Shown one piece after another: positions 24,327 through 32,806 of a DNA stretch of 64,000 nucleotides. The DNA is taken from contig CAZMOM010000006.1 of the NCBI GenBank assembly GCA_964568075.1, forward strand, positions 49,544 to 113,543. The letters are read 5' to 3'. Each line of letters starts with the position of its first letter. The stretch's first letter is position 1. The translations under genes were made by a program, and so were the position numbers. The DNA is from MnTg04 sp964568075 (GTDB lineage: Bacteria; Pseudomonadota; Gammaproteobacteria; Steroidobacterales; MnTg04). The notes below the pieces were generated by a model, which did no database searches, was not told the origin of the DNA, and saw only the letters and a program-made list of their open reading frames with translations.

Positions 24327-24579
24327 TTTGCGAATAAAGAAGTTGGCGCGCAAAGAACTTGAATCGGTCGCCACGAAGGCGGATCGGCGACGCATTATCA
24401 GGCGTATCGAATCACTCGCTGACAATCCAAGACCTCCGGGTGCGTTGAAGCTGTCAGGCCTCGAGCGTTATCGAATCCGCCAGCGCCGCTATCGCATTCT
24501 CTACACGATCGAGGATACGGTGCTGATTGTCCAGGTAATCAAAATCGGCGATCGCAAAGATGTTTACGGAAACAAGTAG
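24313..24579 (+). CDS. RelE/ParE-superfamily toxin
   Basis: The protein has 88 residues. It has the RelE fold order: a basic N-terminal strand and helix (YSLRIKKLARKELESV), a second helix (ADRRRIIRRIESLADNP), then the core strands LSGLERYRIRQRRYRILYTIED with conserved Arg/Tyr residues, and a terminal strand IKIGDRKDVYGN. RelE toxins cut ribosome-bound mRNA, whereas ParE toxins poison gyrase. The YRIRQRRYRILY basic patch and KIGDRKDVY ending are closer to RelE-type mRNA interferases. It starts within the antitoxin gene. Confidence 0.88.
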   Translation: MARYSLRIKKLARKELESVATKADRRRIIRRIESLADNPRPPGALKLSGLERYRIRQRRYRILYTIEDTVLIVQVIKIGDRKDVYGNK

Positions 24580-24656
24580 GAAACGATGAATAACGACACG
24601 AATCTACAGAGGAGTTCAGCTGGCTCGATCATCGCGATAGCGCGGGAACCCCTCCT

Positions 24657-25028
24657 TCACTGCATACAAAAAGCATTCAGCTTGTTGCCGTCGAGATCCC
24701 TAAAATAACCAACGTAGAATCCGCTGTCACCGCGTTCGCCCGGAGCTCCTTCATCGGTGCCGCCGAGCTCCAGCGCTTTGGCATGCAGTTGATCCACCTG
24801 GTCCCGGGAATCGACGGTTATGGCCACCATTACTCCGTTGCCAACGGTCGCCAGGCTGCCGTCAAAGGGTTTGACGACGGATATAGCCGGCGATGTGGGG
24901 GACACCGTCCACGCAATGAAGGTTTCCGAATCCATAAACCGGCCCGCGCCAATTTCTCCCAGCAGCGCATCATAAAAAGCAGCCGCGCGCTCGATATCGT
25001 TGGTCCCCAGTGTTACGTAACCGATCAT
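24657..25028 (-). CDS. VOC-superfamily protein (glyoxalase-like)
   Basis: The protein has 123 residues from the ATG at 25028. It shows the two-module beta-alpha-beta-beta-beta VOC fold: MIGYVTLGTNDIERAAAFYDALL at the start, and GDSGFYVGYFRDLDGNKLNAF at the end, where a metal-binding Glu/His position appears replaced by Asn. Members include glyoxalases, dioxygenases and resistance proteins; nothing here fixes a substrate. A similar C-terminal remnant lies at 23066-23190, suggesting an old local duplication. Confidence 0.85.
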   Translation of the reverse strand: MIGYVTLGTNDIERAAAFYDALLGEIGAGRFMDSETFIAWTVSPTSPAISVVKPFDGSLATVGNGVMVAITVDSRDQVDQLHAKALELGGTDEGAPGERGDSGFYVGYFRDLDGNKLNAFCMQ

Positions 25029-25113
25029 CACCAGACTCCTTTACCAGGTCAGGGTATATTCGCTTTGTGCAGCTTAGCAGATCATTATTTATACTTTGCA
25101 CGGAGTGATGTCG

Positions 25114-26700
25114 ATGGGAATGAAAATGACAATAAGATTAGTAATTATTGCAACAATTCTGACGGGCACGATCGCTTGTGCACAAGATCATCAGGAAAAA
25201 ATCCCCGAATACTTGTCCGTCGACCAGCTCCAGGAGGCGATGACACGCGGCGAGTTCAATTCCGCAGAACTGGTGTCGCATCTGCTTGCACGCATTGAAG
25301 AAATCGATCGTAACGGACCCCAACTTCATTCGATAATAGAGATCAACCCCGATGCCCTGGCGATCGCGACCGCTCTGGACGACGAGCGCAGAGCGGGGCG
25401 GGTACGCGGGCCGCTGCATGGAATTCCGGTTGTGCTAAAGGCGAATATCGATACCGGTGATGCCATGGCGACGACGGCCGGTTCGTTGGCGCTGGCCGGT
25501 CATCGCGCGCCAAACGACGCGTTTCATGTTGCTGCCCTGCGCAAAGCAGGTATCGTCATCCTGGGCAAAACCAATCTGAGCGAATGGGCCAATTTCAGAT
25601 CTTCCGATTCGTCCAGCGGCTGGAGCGGAATCGGCGGACAGACAAAAAACCCATACGTTCTGGACCGAAACCCCTGCGGTTCTTCGAGCGGTTCGGCGGT
25701 CGCTGTGGCGGCGGGGCTGGTGCCGCTGGCGATCGGCACCGAGACCGACGGGTCAGTTATTTGCCCTTCCGGAATCAATGGCATCGTCGGGATAAAGCCC
25801 ACGGTGGGGCTGGTCAGCCGTGACGGGATTATTCCGATCTCTCATACGCAGGACACAGCCGGTCCGATGGCCAGAAGCGTCAGGGACGCGGCGCTGCTTT
25901 TGTCAGTGATGACCAAAAAAGACGCAATGGATCCCGCTTCCGCGGGTTATCCGGGAGATAAAAACTACATAGCGGGGCTGGGTGCAGCAGCACTTGGCGG
26001 TGTGTGAATTGGCATCTGGCGAAAGTATCGCGCGGCGGGCAAGCGTCCCAGGGTAGAGGCTATTTTTGAGCAGACCATAGCCCGGCTGGAAGAGCTCGGT
26101 GCGACGATTATCGATCCGATCGATTTCGCTGTTCCCGACCTGGCGAATGACGCTGAGTACGAAGTGTTTTTGTATGAGTTCAAGACCAACCTGAACAAAT
26201 ATCTCGCTGGTGCAGGTGTTGAGCCGCCTGCAGATACCCTGGCCGGGATCATCACCTTTAACCGCGACCACGCCGACGAGTCGATGCCCTGGTTCGGTCA
26301 GGATATCCTGGAAAAGGCCGAGGGCAAGGGAACGCTGGACGAGCCCGAGTATTTGCAGGCCTTGCAGGATAGTCAGGCGGCGATGCGAGAGGCAGTCGAT
26401 GAAGTTTTGCGGCGGCACCAGCTGGATGCAATCGTCGCACCATCCAATTCGCCAGCCTGGCAGACGAACTTTCTCAATGGCGACCATGACCGGCATTTCC
26501 TGTCCAGTTCGGGTCCTGCCGCTATCGCCGGCTACCCGGCGATCACGTTACCCGCGGGCGAAGTGTTGGGCCTGCCGGTCGGCATCACCTTGCTTGGCGC
26601 CCCATTTACGGAAGAAAAACTGATCCAGTTCGCTTTCGTGCTGGAACAGGCTACAAAAGCCAGGATTAACCCTGAATTCATTCGCTCGCTGGAAGAATAA
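25114..26700 (+). pseudogene. Amidase-signature gene interrupted by an in-frame TGA
   Basis: One continuous reading frame of 529 codons would encode an exported amidase (signal peptide RLVIIATILTGTIACAQ). TGA at 26005-26007 interrupts it at codon 298. The sequence on both sides reads AALGGV-stop-IGIWRKYRAAGKRP in the same frame, where relatives have an Arg before IG. A single C-to-T change (CGA to TGA) explains it. The Ser-cis-Ser-Lys residues (KANIDTGDAM, PCGSSSGSAVAVA, TETDGSVICPSG) lie before the stop, but the C-terminal half of the fold would be lost. It could be a recent pseudogene, a sequencing error, or strain variation. Start 25114 fits GGAG eight bases upstream. Confidence 0.85.
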
Positions 26701-26764
26701 TTCGTTAAAATCGAGACTGGGTTTCGAGTGCTGGCCACATAGATGGCCGATATTTTCTGTTGCC

Positions 26765-27427
26765 ATGAAAAATCAGGACGCGCGAGTCACACAGGAAGAG
26801 ATAGGGGCGCTGTATGACGGCGTTGCCTGGATTTATGACGTCTGGGCCGGTCTGACCGAAACCCGTGCCAGGAAACGCGCGCTGGAAATCGCCGACGTCC
26901 AGGATGGCCAGTCAGTACTTGAAGTCGCGGTGGGCACTGGCGCCGCCTTTGCCGAGCTGGTCCGGCGAAATCCTGACGGTAAAAACATCGGCATCGATTT
27001 GTCGCCAAAAATGCTGGCGAAAGCGAAAAGACGCCTGCAGATGTTGCCAGAGGGCAATCACTCGCTCGATATAGGCAGCGCCTTTGCCTTGCCCGTCGAT
27101 AGCAGCTCGATCGACCTGCTAATGAATAATTACATGTTTGACCTGATCCCGTACGAGGACATGGACAAGGTGCTCGCCGAGTTCAGGCGGGTCCTGAAGC
27201 CGGCCGGCCGACTGGTGCTGGTCAATATGACGATCGGTGAGCGGACGGGGAGTGGGATTTACGATTCTTTGTACCGCTTGTCCCCGGAAATAATGGGTGG
27301 TTGTCGTGGCGTTCGTCTGCAGGATCGCCTGGAGCGAAATGGATTCCATGTCGACAGCAGGGAGTACTACCAGCAGATGCTGTTTCCGTCCGAAGTGATA
27401 CTGGCCAGGAAAGCCGCTGAGAATTAA
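26765..27427 (+). CDS. Class I SAM-dependent methyltransferase
   Basis: The protein has 220 residues. The SAM-binding fold is evident: motif I VLEVAVGTGAAFAELVR, acidic loop GIDLSPKMLAKAKRRL, motif for adenine IGSAFALPVDSSSID, and the post-motif LAEFRRVLKPAGRLVLVNMT. It resembles UbiE-like methyltransferases, with the N-terminal YDGVAWIYDVWAG region also typical of that group, but it lacks proof of a quinone substrate. It is followed by the terminator of the opposite-strand RNA gene. Confidence 0.9.
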   Translation: MKNQDARVTQEEIGALYDGVAWIYDVWAGLTETRARKRALEIADVQDGQSVLEVAVGTGAAFAELVRRNPDGKNIGIDLSPKMLAKAKRRLQMLPEGNHSLDIGSAFALPVDSSSIDLLMNNYMFDLIPYEDMDKVLAEFRRVLKPAGRLVLVNMTIGERTGSGIYDSLYRLSPEIMGGCRGVRLQDRLERNGFHVDSREYYQQMLFPSEVILARKAAEN

Positions 27428-27463
27428 ACGTGGCGCTAGTTGGCCACAAAAGGTCCAGGCAAT

Positions 27464-27497
27464 AAAAAAGGGGACGAGATACGAATACCTCATCCCC
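27464..27497 (-). terminator. Rho-independent terminator with UUCG tetraloop
   Basis: Read on minus, a 12-bp stem (27486-27497 with 27470-27481, two G-U pairs) is capped by UUCG and followed by six U residues (27469-27464). This is a textbook terminator for the RNA gene upstream of it on the minus strand. Confidence 0.88.
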
Positions 27498-27876
27498 CGT
27501 TCAGTTTTCTCTTTCCGGTGCATCCGCGAGGTGAATCGCTTCTGCTCCGGTCCGTTCCAACTCGGCCCCCGGCTTAGCCACCGACGTAGTCCATGACTTA
27601 GCCCGATACCGGCTCGGGAACCTCAGTCCCCTGGAATTTGTTTTTGGACGCTTAGCTACGTCCCCCGCCAAAGCATTCCGGTAACGCTTTCACGAGCCCT
27701 GGTAACTTCCCTCCGCATCGCACCCGGATTCATCATCCGTTTGCTTGCCGTTTGCATGGTCCTTTCGGTCCTTACCCACGTGCGGTCTTCCACTACCGGT
27801 TGGTCACTCTTGGCGTGTGACCCTCCCCCAGCCAATTGGGGTCCGGCTCCTTCCAACCGAAGTTTTCCGTTGCCGT
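27464..27876 (-). ncRNA. Candidate non-coding RNA, about 413 nt, unassigned family
   Basis: The stretch has its own promoter (27883-27910), a canonical terminator (27464-27497), and no convincing coding frame. It can form several local hairpins: 27813-27833 (GGTCAC/GTGACC arms), 27826-27842 (CCCCA/TGGGG), 27644-27661 (GGACG/CGTCC) and 27603-27619 (CCCGA/TCGGG). It contains 21 GGA triplets on the transcribed strand, roughly twice what composition predicts, reminiscent of the GGA-rich CsrB/RsmZ RNAs that titrate CsrA. However, I could not place GGA in hairpin loops consistently. It lacks the RNase P core, a tmRNA tag or tRNA-like end, and 6S features. The promoter-terminator pair makes an RNA gene likely; its function is open. 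Confidence 0.6.
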
Positions 27877-27882
27877 GGATTT

Positions 27883-27910
27883 AATATATCACCAATAAAA
27901 TACTTGCCAA
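27883..27910 (-). promoter_or_regulatory. Sigma70-type promoter of the non-coding RNA
   Basis: On the minus strand TTGGCA (27910-27905) and TATATT (27888-27883) are separated by 16 bp, each matching consensus at five of six bases. Start of transcription is expected near 27876. Confidence 0.6.
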
Positions 27911-28416
27911 TAGCAAAACTTGTGGGAATTTTGTGGATAAGCGGTGTATATCGAAAAAAGTTCTTTTCGTCGACATATTCGCCGTGTTTTTGGTCCGATT
28001 CCGGTGCTGGATGCCAGGATTTCGCGTCGGAAACCGGTTTAGTAAGCGTTCATTTATCAAAAGCTTGCGACGAAGATGTTACGAGTTGTTTAAAATTATG
28101 CAGACTTTGCCTTTATCATTTTTCTGTCGCGCCGGCTGGTTTACCGGAAAAATGTCTCCGCGCAAGTCATTGTATTTAATGAGGTAAGGTAGGAGCTATG
28201 CCTCGCACCAGACGCTTTCAGGCCGACTGTGCGTCGTGGAGAGCAAAGAAACTGACAAAAGGAGCAAAAAATTTGCATGCCGATATCAACCGGCAACTAT
28301 CGATCACATCGAACGAACCCGGAAAATATGTGTTCTGTCTTCCTTGTCATGCCGCGGGCGGCTTGACATCCATTAAGCCAGCGACCATATATTAGTTTTT
28401 AATCCTAAAGACGCGA
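27911..28416 (+). other. Intergenic region before the STAND-BTAD regulator
   Basis: No convincing gene is seen. A 65-codon frame at 28198-28395 follows an AGGAG that is only two bases from its ATG, and its end runs through the candidate promoter at 28363-28393, so I do not call it. The region is AT-rich and probably holds the regulatory site of the next gene. Confidence 0.5.
28363..28393 (+). promoter_or_regulatory. Possible promoter of the STAND-BTAD regulator gene
   Basis: A consensus TTGACA (28363-28368) is followed by TATATT (28388-28393) with a 19-bp spacer, longer than ideal. It lies 23 bp upstream of the ATG. Confidence 0.4.
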
Positions 28417-31400
28417 ATGGATCAATCTACCGTCAGATTCGCCAAGATCAGTCGCCCGCGTCTGCCGGAGGTCGCGTCGCGGCCCCGACTGTTCTCCCTG
28501 CTGGATAAGGGCAGACAAAGATCGATCATTTGGATCGGTGGTTCTCCCGGATCCGGCAAGACAACCTTGGTCGCCGATTATCTCGATACCTGGGCGCTGG
28601 ACGATATCTGGTACCAGGCGGATGAAAGCGACGGCGATGTCGCGACCCTTTTTTATTATTTGTCTCAGGCTGTTGGGAAGTCGGAAGACAGCGCCGACAA
28701 GCCGCTGCCGGCATTCTCCCCCCAGTACCTGAGCGATCTTCCGGCATTTACCCACAGCTTTTTCCGTGATTTGTATAGTCGCCTGGCGCAGCCGTTTGCC
28801 CTGGTCATCGATAATTACCAGGATGTGCCGGAGCAGTCGCAGTTTCACGACGTGATGCGCGATGGCCTGGCCGAGATACCTCAGGGATGCTGTGTCGTAT
28901 TTATCAGCCGCGAGGATCCGCCAGCCTGGATGGCCAGATTCAGGGCGAATCAAACCATGATGTCTCTCGATCAGTCGGACATGAGCCTCACACGTGAAGA
29001 ATCCGATGCGATAATCAGCATTCGCGGCCATCAGTCCGATGAAGAAACCTGCGAGCGGCTTTTTCAGAGGACCAGGGGTTGGGTTGCCGGCCTGGTGCTG
29101 ATGCTCGAACAACAGCACGATGGTGGCGACCTGAGTGACGTACCTGAGGATTTTACGCCGCAGGTGATTTTCGATTACCTCGCAGGTGAAGTCATCGAGC
29201 GGTTCGATGAATACCAGGAATTTATGTTGCGGACCTGCTTTTTGCCGCAGATCACAGCGGAACAGGCGGATGCGCTGACAAAAAGAACGGACTCGGAAGA
29301 TATTCTGCATTATCTCGTACAGCACAATTTTTTTGTTACCTCCAGGCAGAGCCCGGACGAAATAATTTACGAGTTTCACCCGTTATTGCGCGAGTTTCTG
29401 CTGGCCCGCGCCAAAGTTTCGCTTGGCGAGGATAAATGCACAGAGCTTCGCGATCGCTCTGCCGAATTGCTGCAACGGTCCGGGCAGTTGGAAGCCGCTA
29501 TTAATCTTCGAATCGAGAATCAGGAATGGGACGAACTCGTCGATCTGATTCGCGCACATGCCGCACAGGTTCTTGAGCAAGGACGCGATGAAACCTTGCA
29601 GGAGTGGCTGGAGCGGCTGCCTGCCGAATACCTGGAGCGGGACCCGTGGATGTCCTACTGGATGGGCGCCTGCCGGTCGGCATACGCGCCGCGCGAAAGC
29701 CAGTTTTATTGCGAGCGTGCCTATGAAATCTTCAGGCAGCAGGAGGAAACCGACCGGGAAGGGTTGTTTATGGCCTGTGGCGGCGTACTGGACGCCATTC
29801 TATACGACCTGAATGATCTCGCACCGCTGGATCACTGGATAAAGGAAGTTGAGCGGCTCTTCGATGAGTATCCGGATTTTCCCGAGCACGCTTATGGCGC
29901 CAGGGTGACTTACAACTTGTACATGTCGCTGGTCTATCGCCAGCCATCGCATCCGGAAATCAGGCGTTGGGGTGAACGCACGCTCGGCGTCATCGACAAG
30001 GCCAGGGATCCGGCCACGCGTTTGCGGGCCGTGACGATGCTGTGTTCGGGGATCGTTTGGACCGGGCGCTTTGACATCGCGCGACAATTTATTGAGTCGA
30101 TACGCCAGCTGGTCGATGAGCCGGGCGTGCCGCCGATCGCCGTGACCACCCTGCACGCATTCGAGACCATGTATTACATGTTGCTGGGACAACACGAGGA
30201 TTGCCTGAATGCAGCCGGTCAGGGTCTGAAAGCAGCAAAAGACAGCGGTATTCATGTGTGGCGGAACACGACGCTGAATTATGCTGCTGCGAGCGCTGTG
30301 GGCGCCGGGAACCTGGATACTGCGGAAAGCATGCTGGCGGAAATCGATCAGGATGCGCTAAAAGCCAGGCGGTTCGATTCCAGCCAGTATTATTTTTTCC
30401 GCGCCTGGATCGCGATGGTCCGGGGTGATCTGCAGGATGCATTCAATCAGCAGCGAACCGCGCTGAGACTGATCGAGGAACTCGGCCTGCCGTTTATCGA
30501 AGCCCACATCAGGATGGGTATGGCGCAGATCCAGATGGAACTTGGTGATGTCAGGAAAAGCATCGAGAATATGAAAAAGGTCAGGCGAATCACCCGGATT
30601 GTCGATAGCCGCCTTTTCGAGTTCCAGACTCTTCTGATTTACGCTTATCTCGCGCTCGAAAACAGACGTTCGGGGCCGGGGCTGCGCGCATTGAGTTTCG
30701 CGCTAAAAATGGGCCGCGAAAATAATTTTTCATACACCCTCGGTTGGCAACCGCGGTTGATGGCGAGACTGGCCGTAACCGCATTGCGCAACGGGATAGA
30801 ACCCGAATACGTCAAGTGGCTGATCGTGAAACGGCGGCTGATGCCCGACGAACCGCCGCTGGATGTCGAAGACTGGCCCTGGATGTTTCGCGTCAGGACG
30901 CTGGGTAAATTCGAAATCGAATGGGCCGGTCAACCGGCCCAGCCAAGAAACAAAGCGCAGGGCAGACCGCTGGAACTACTTAAAGTCACCATTGCCCATC
31001 GCGGCCGGGACGTACCGATACAGAAAATCACTGACGAAATGTGGCCGCACATAGACAGCGATTACGCGAATCGTTCATTCAACACCACACTGCACCGCCT
31101 GCGTAATTTGCTCGGCGAAGAGCAGGCGCTGATTCTGGAAGGCGGCCGTCTCAGCCTTAATGCGGACTTTTTCTGGGTCGACATCTGGGCGCTTGAACAG
31201 GCGGCGCAGCAGGTTAGCGGGATGATTAGCGGTGACATTGCCGGCAGTCGCGATGACATCAAGGCGGCGATCCAAAAGGTCATGAGTACGTATCACGGTA
31301 TTTTTCTTAGTGATGAAGATGCCTCATGGGCGATTGGTACACGTGAACAGATCAGAAAGCGCTTTACCCGATATACCAGCCAGGTGGTTGACTATTTCAA

Positions 31401-31626
31401 TGCCAATGATTGCCAGGCCGAAGCGATAGCCCTTCTCGAGCGTGGTCTCGAGACCGACGACAGGTCGGAAAGCCTGTATCGGCAACTGATGCTTTGCCAT
31501 GTGGAGCAAGGGCGCAAGGCCGAAGCCATCGAGGTTTACAATCGCTGCCGGACCACGCTGGAAGGCAGACTGGGGGTAACCCCATCACCGGAAACGGAAA
31601 AAATATATCAGCAGATTTCGGGTTGA
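28417..31626 (+). CDS. STAND-NTPase transcriptional regulator with C-terminal winged helix and BTAD domain
   Basis: The protein has 1069 residues. The N-terminus has a MalT-like STAND NTPase with Walker A GGSPGSGKTT (41-50) and ALVIDNYQDV as Walker B. A long helical TPR-like sensor occupies about 330-800. Unlike MalT it has no LuxR helix-turn-helix. Instead the C-terminal 250 residues hold an OmpR-like winged helix (FRVRTLGKFEIEW, then IQKITDEMWPHIDSDYANRSF) and a bacterial transcriptional activator domain (ALLERGLETDDRSESLYRQL, EAIEVYNRCRTTLEGRLGV). Such proteins are ATP-dependent switches whose ligand binds the TPR sensor. The target is unknown; the adjacent genes and the nearby RNA gene are candidates. 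Confidence 0.9.
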   Translation: MDQSTVRFAKISRPRLPEVASRPRLFSLLDKGRQRSIIWIGGSPGSGKTTLVADYLDTWALDDIWYQADESDGDVATLFYYLSQAVGKSEDSADKPLPAFSPQYLSDLPAFTHSFFRDLYSRLAQPFALVIDNYQDVPEQSQFHDVMRDGLAEIPQGCCVVFISREDPPAWMARFRANQTMMSLDQSDMSLTREESDAIISIRGHQSDEETCERLFQRTRGWVAGLVLMLEQQHDGGDLSDVPEDFTPQVIFDYLAGEVIERFDEYQEFMLRTCFLPQITAEQADALTKRTDSEDILHYLVQHNFFVTSRQSPDEIIYEFHPLLREFLLARAKVSLGEDKCTELRDRSAELLQRSGQLEAAINLRIENQEWDELVDLIRAHAAQVLEQGRDETLQEWLERLPAEYLERDPWMSYWMGACRSAYAPRESQFYCERAYEIFRQQEETDREGLFMACGGVLDAILYDLNDLAPLDHWIKEVERLFDEYPDFPEHAYGARVTYNLYMSLVYRQPSHPEIRRWGERTLGVIDKARDPATRLRAVTMLCSGIVWTGRFDIARQFIESIRQLVDEPGVPPIAVTTLHAFETMYYMLLGQHEDCLNAAGQGLKAAKDSGIHVWRNTTLNYAAASAVGAGNLDTAESMLAEIDQDALKARRFDSSQYYFFRAWIAMVRGDLQDAFNQQRTALRLIEELGLPFIEAHIRMGMAQIQMELGDVRKSIENMKKVRRITRIVDSRLFEFQTLLIYAYLALENRRSGPGLRALSFALKMGRENNFSYTLGWQPRLMARLAVTALRNGIEPEYVKWLIVKRRLMPDEPPLDVEDWPWMFRVRTLGKFEIEWAGQPAQPRNKAQGRPLELLKVTIAHRGRDVPIQKITDEMWPHIDSDYANRSFNTTLHRLRNLLGEEQALILEGGRLSLNADFFWVDIWALEQAAQQVSGMISGDIAGSRDDIKAAIQKVMSTYHGIFLSDEDASWAIGTREQIRKRFTRYTSQVVDYFNANDCQAEAIALLERGLETDDRSESLYRQLMLCHVEQGRKAEAIEVYNRCRTTLEGRLGVTPSPETEKIYQQISG

Positions 31627-31655
31627 TTACTCGACATTGGCGCCGCACTTTTCGA

Positions 31656-32105
31656 TTAGATAGTGACGCTTCCGACCAACGCGGTCCCCCAGACGAAAAA
31701 CGCATAACGGGCGATCATTCCGCCATATCCGATGCCGAAAAAAGTGCCGAATGGTACGCGAAGTGTGCCGCTTGCGATCGCTACCGCATAAAACGGCGGC
31801 AAGGATAATGAGGAACTGGATAAGACGATCAACCCGACCGCCCTGCGCTTTTCGGTGTAACAACGTGCCTGCGAAATAAAATTACGGGCCTTTGCCGGCA
31901 AATATTGCGGCGTCCATCTTGCCGCCATATACAAGGTCGTTTTAGCCAGCATCTGAGCGGTTGTGCTTACGATGAGCAGGGGCACCAAACCCTGCGGCGA
32001 TATCAACAAAGCCGCGCTGACAATAATAATCTCGGCGGCTGCCCACGGCAGGAAGCCGCTGGCAAAAACACCCACGAATATACCGGCCAGGAGTTGTATG
32101 TCCAT
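31656..32105 (-). CDS. VTT/SNARE-associated-like membrane protein
   Basis: The protein has 149 residues and about four hydrophobic segments. It begins MDIQLLAGIFVGVFASGFLPWAAAEIIIV and contains GLIVLSSSSLSLPPFYAVAIASGTLRVPFGTF, which resembles the re-entrant core of the VTT (DedA/YqaA-like) family. These proteins are linked to lipid scrambling or flippase activity. It is the last gene of a four-gene minus-strand operon; its ATG overlaps the stop of the gene before by one base. Confidence 0.7.
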   Translation of the reverse strand: MDIQLLAGIFVGVFASGFLPWAAAEIIIVSAALLISPQGLVPLLIVSTTAQMLAKTTLYMAARWTPQYLPAKARNFISQARCYTEKRRAVGLIVLSSSSLSLPPFYAVAIASGTLRVPFGTFFGIGYGGMIARYAFFVWGTALVGSVTI

Positions 32106-32806
32106 CAGCTTTTCTCCTCGCAGCTTTTACATTGCAAAAAGCAGTGAGTTGGCGGGTTCCGGTTGACGCCGAGGCTGATCAGGGCGAGGCTGATAATCAT
32201 TGCGACGTGGGATAGGTCCACGTGCGTGAACCATGAACCGATGGATAGGCGGAAACCATAGATCAGGCCCGTTATAACGGACATTGATAAGCCGGATACG
32301 ATCCAGCCGCTGCCGGCGTAGGCGAACCGCCAGGCGATAATGTGGGCGAACAACACCGGCGTGAGCCCAATCGCTGTATTCGCGACTACAATCAAATAGC
32401 CGTCAATCGTAGTAGCGATCGCCAGGAAAACAATCAGTTGCAGATAACAAACCAGACGCAGGAAAAAACGGGTGTTTTTTCGCAGGACGAAAGTCTCCAC
32501 GGTTGCCAGTTGTGCGAACGTCGTTGCGACACCGCCAGCCAGACTCGACACCAGGACCGCGCTTCCATACAGCACACCAGGATAGTCATGGAGGCCGTAC
32601 TTGATAGCGTCGGTCAGCGTGGAAATCCCCAGGAACACGAAAAAGCGGGCCCAGGATGAAATCCGAATTTGCGCGATGGCGGATGGTTCGGCCCGGTATA
32701 AATTCTGGAACAGGAACATACACTGGACGGTCAGGAACAGATTGGTCAGCACGGTGACCGGCCAGAGTATTACGACGCCCAGAAATTCCACCGATGGAAT
32801 GTTCAT
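32105..32806 (-). CDS. Seven-TM membrane protein of unknown function
   Basis: The protein has 233 residues from the ATG at 32806, which overlaps the upstream SDR stop as ATGA. It has about seven TM segments, including VVILWPVTVLTNLFLTVQCMF at the start and VAMIISLALISLGVN near the end. The C-terminus ends with HCFLQCKSCEEK, two cysteines that may bind a metal. I do not recognise a family with confidence. Coupling to an SDR and a PQQ enzyme suggests a role in the same pathway or membrane complex. Confidence 0.7.
   Translation of the reverse strand: MNIPSVEFLGVVILWPVTVLTNLFLTVQCMFLFQNLYRAEPSAIAQIRISSWARFFVFLGISTLTDAIKYGLHDYPGVLYGSAVLVSSLAGGVATTFAQLATVETFVLRKNTRFFLRLVCYLQLIVFLAIATTIDGYLIVVANTAIGLTPVLFAHIIAWRFAYAGSGWIVSGLSMSVITGLIYGFRLSIGSWFTHVDLSHVAMIISLALISLGVNRNPPTHCFLQCKSCEEKS

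Noticed and set aside
26005..26007. TGA in the amidase as selenocysteine
   Set aside because: No amidase of this family uses Sec; the position fits Arg, and no SECIS-like hairpin is seen directly after it.
27656..27856. A 66-codon open frame on minus inside the RNA gene
   Set aside because: No ribosome site, low-complexity Arg/Gly-rich content and no stable fold; it overlaps hairpins of the proposed RNA.
27464..27876. RNase P RNA, tmRNA or 6S RNA identity for the minus-strand RNA gene
   Set aside because: The GAGGAAAGUCC core of RNase P, the tag and tRNA-like 3' end of tmRNA, and the 6S open-complex-like bulge were looked for and not found.
28198..28395. Possible 65-residue protein before the STAND regulator
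   Set aside because: AGGAG is only two bases from the ATG and the frame ends in a candidate promoter; no domain is recognised.
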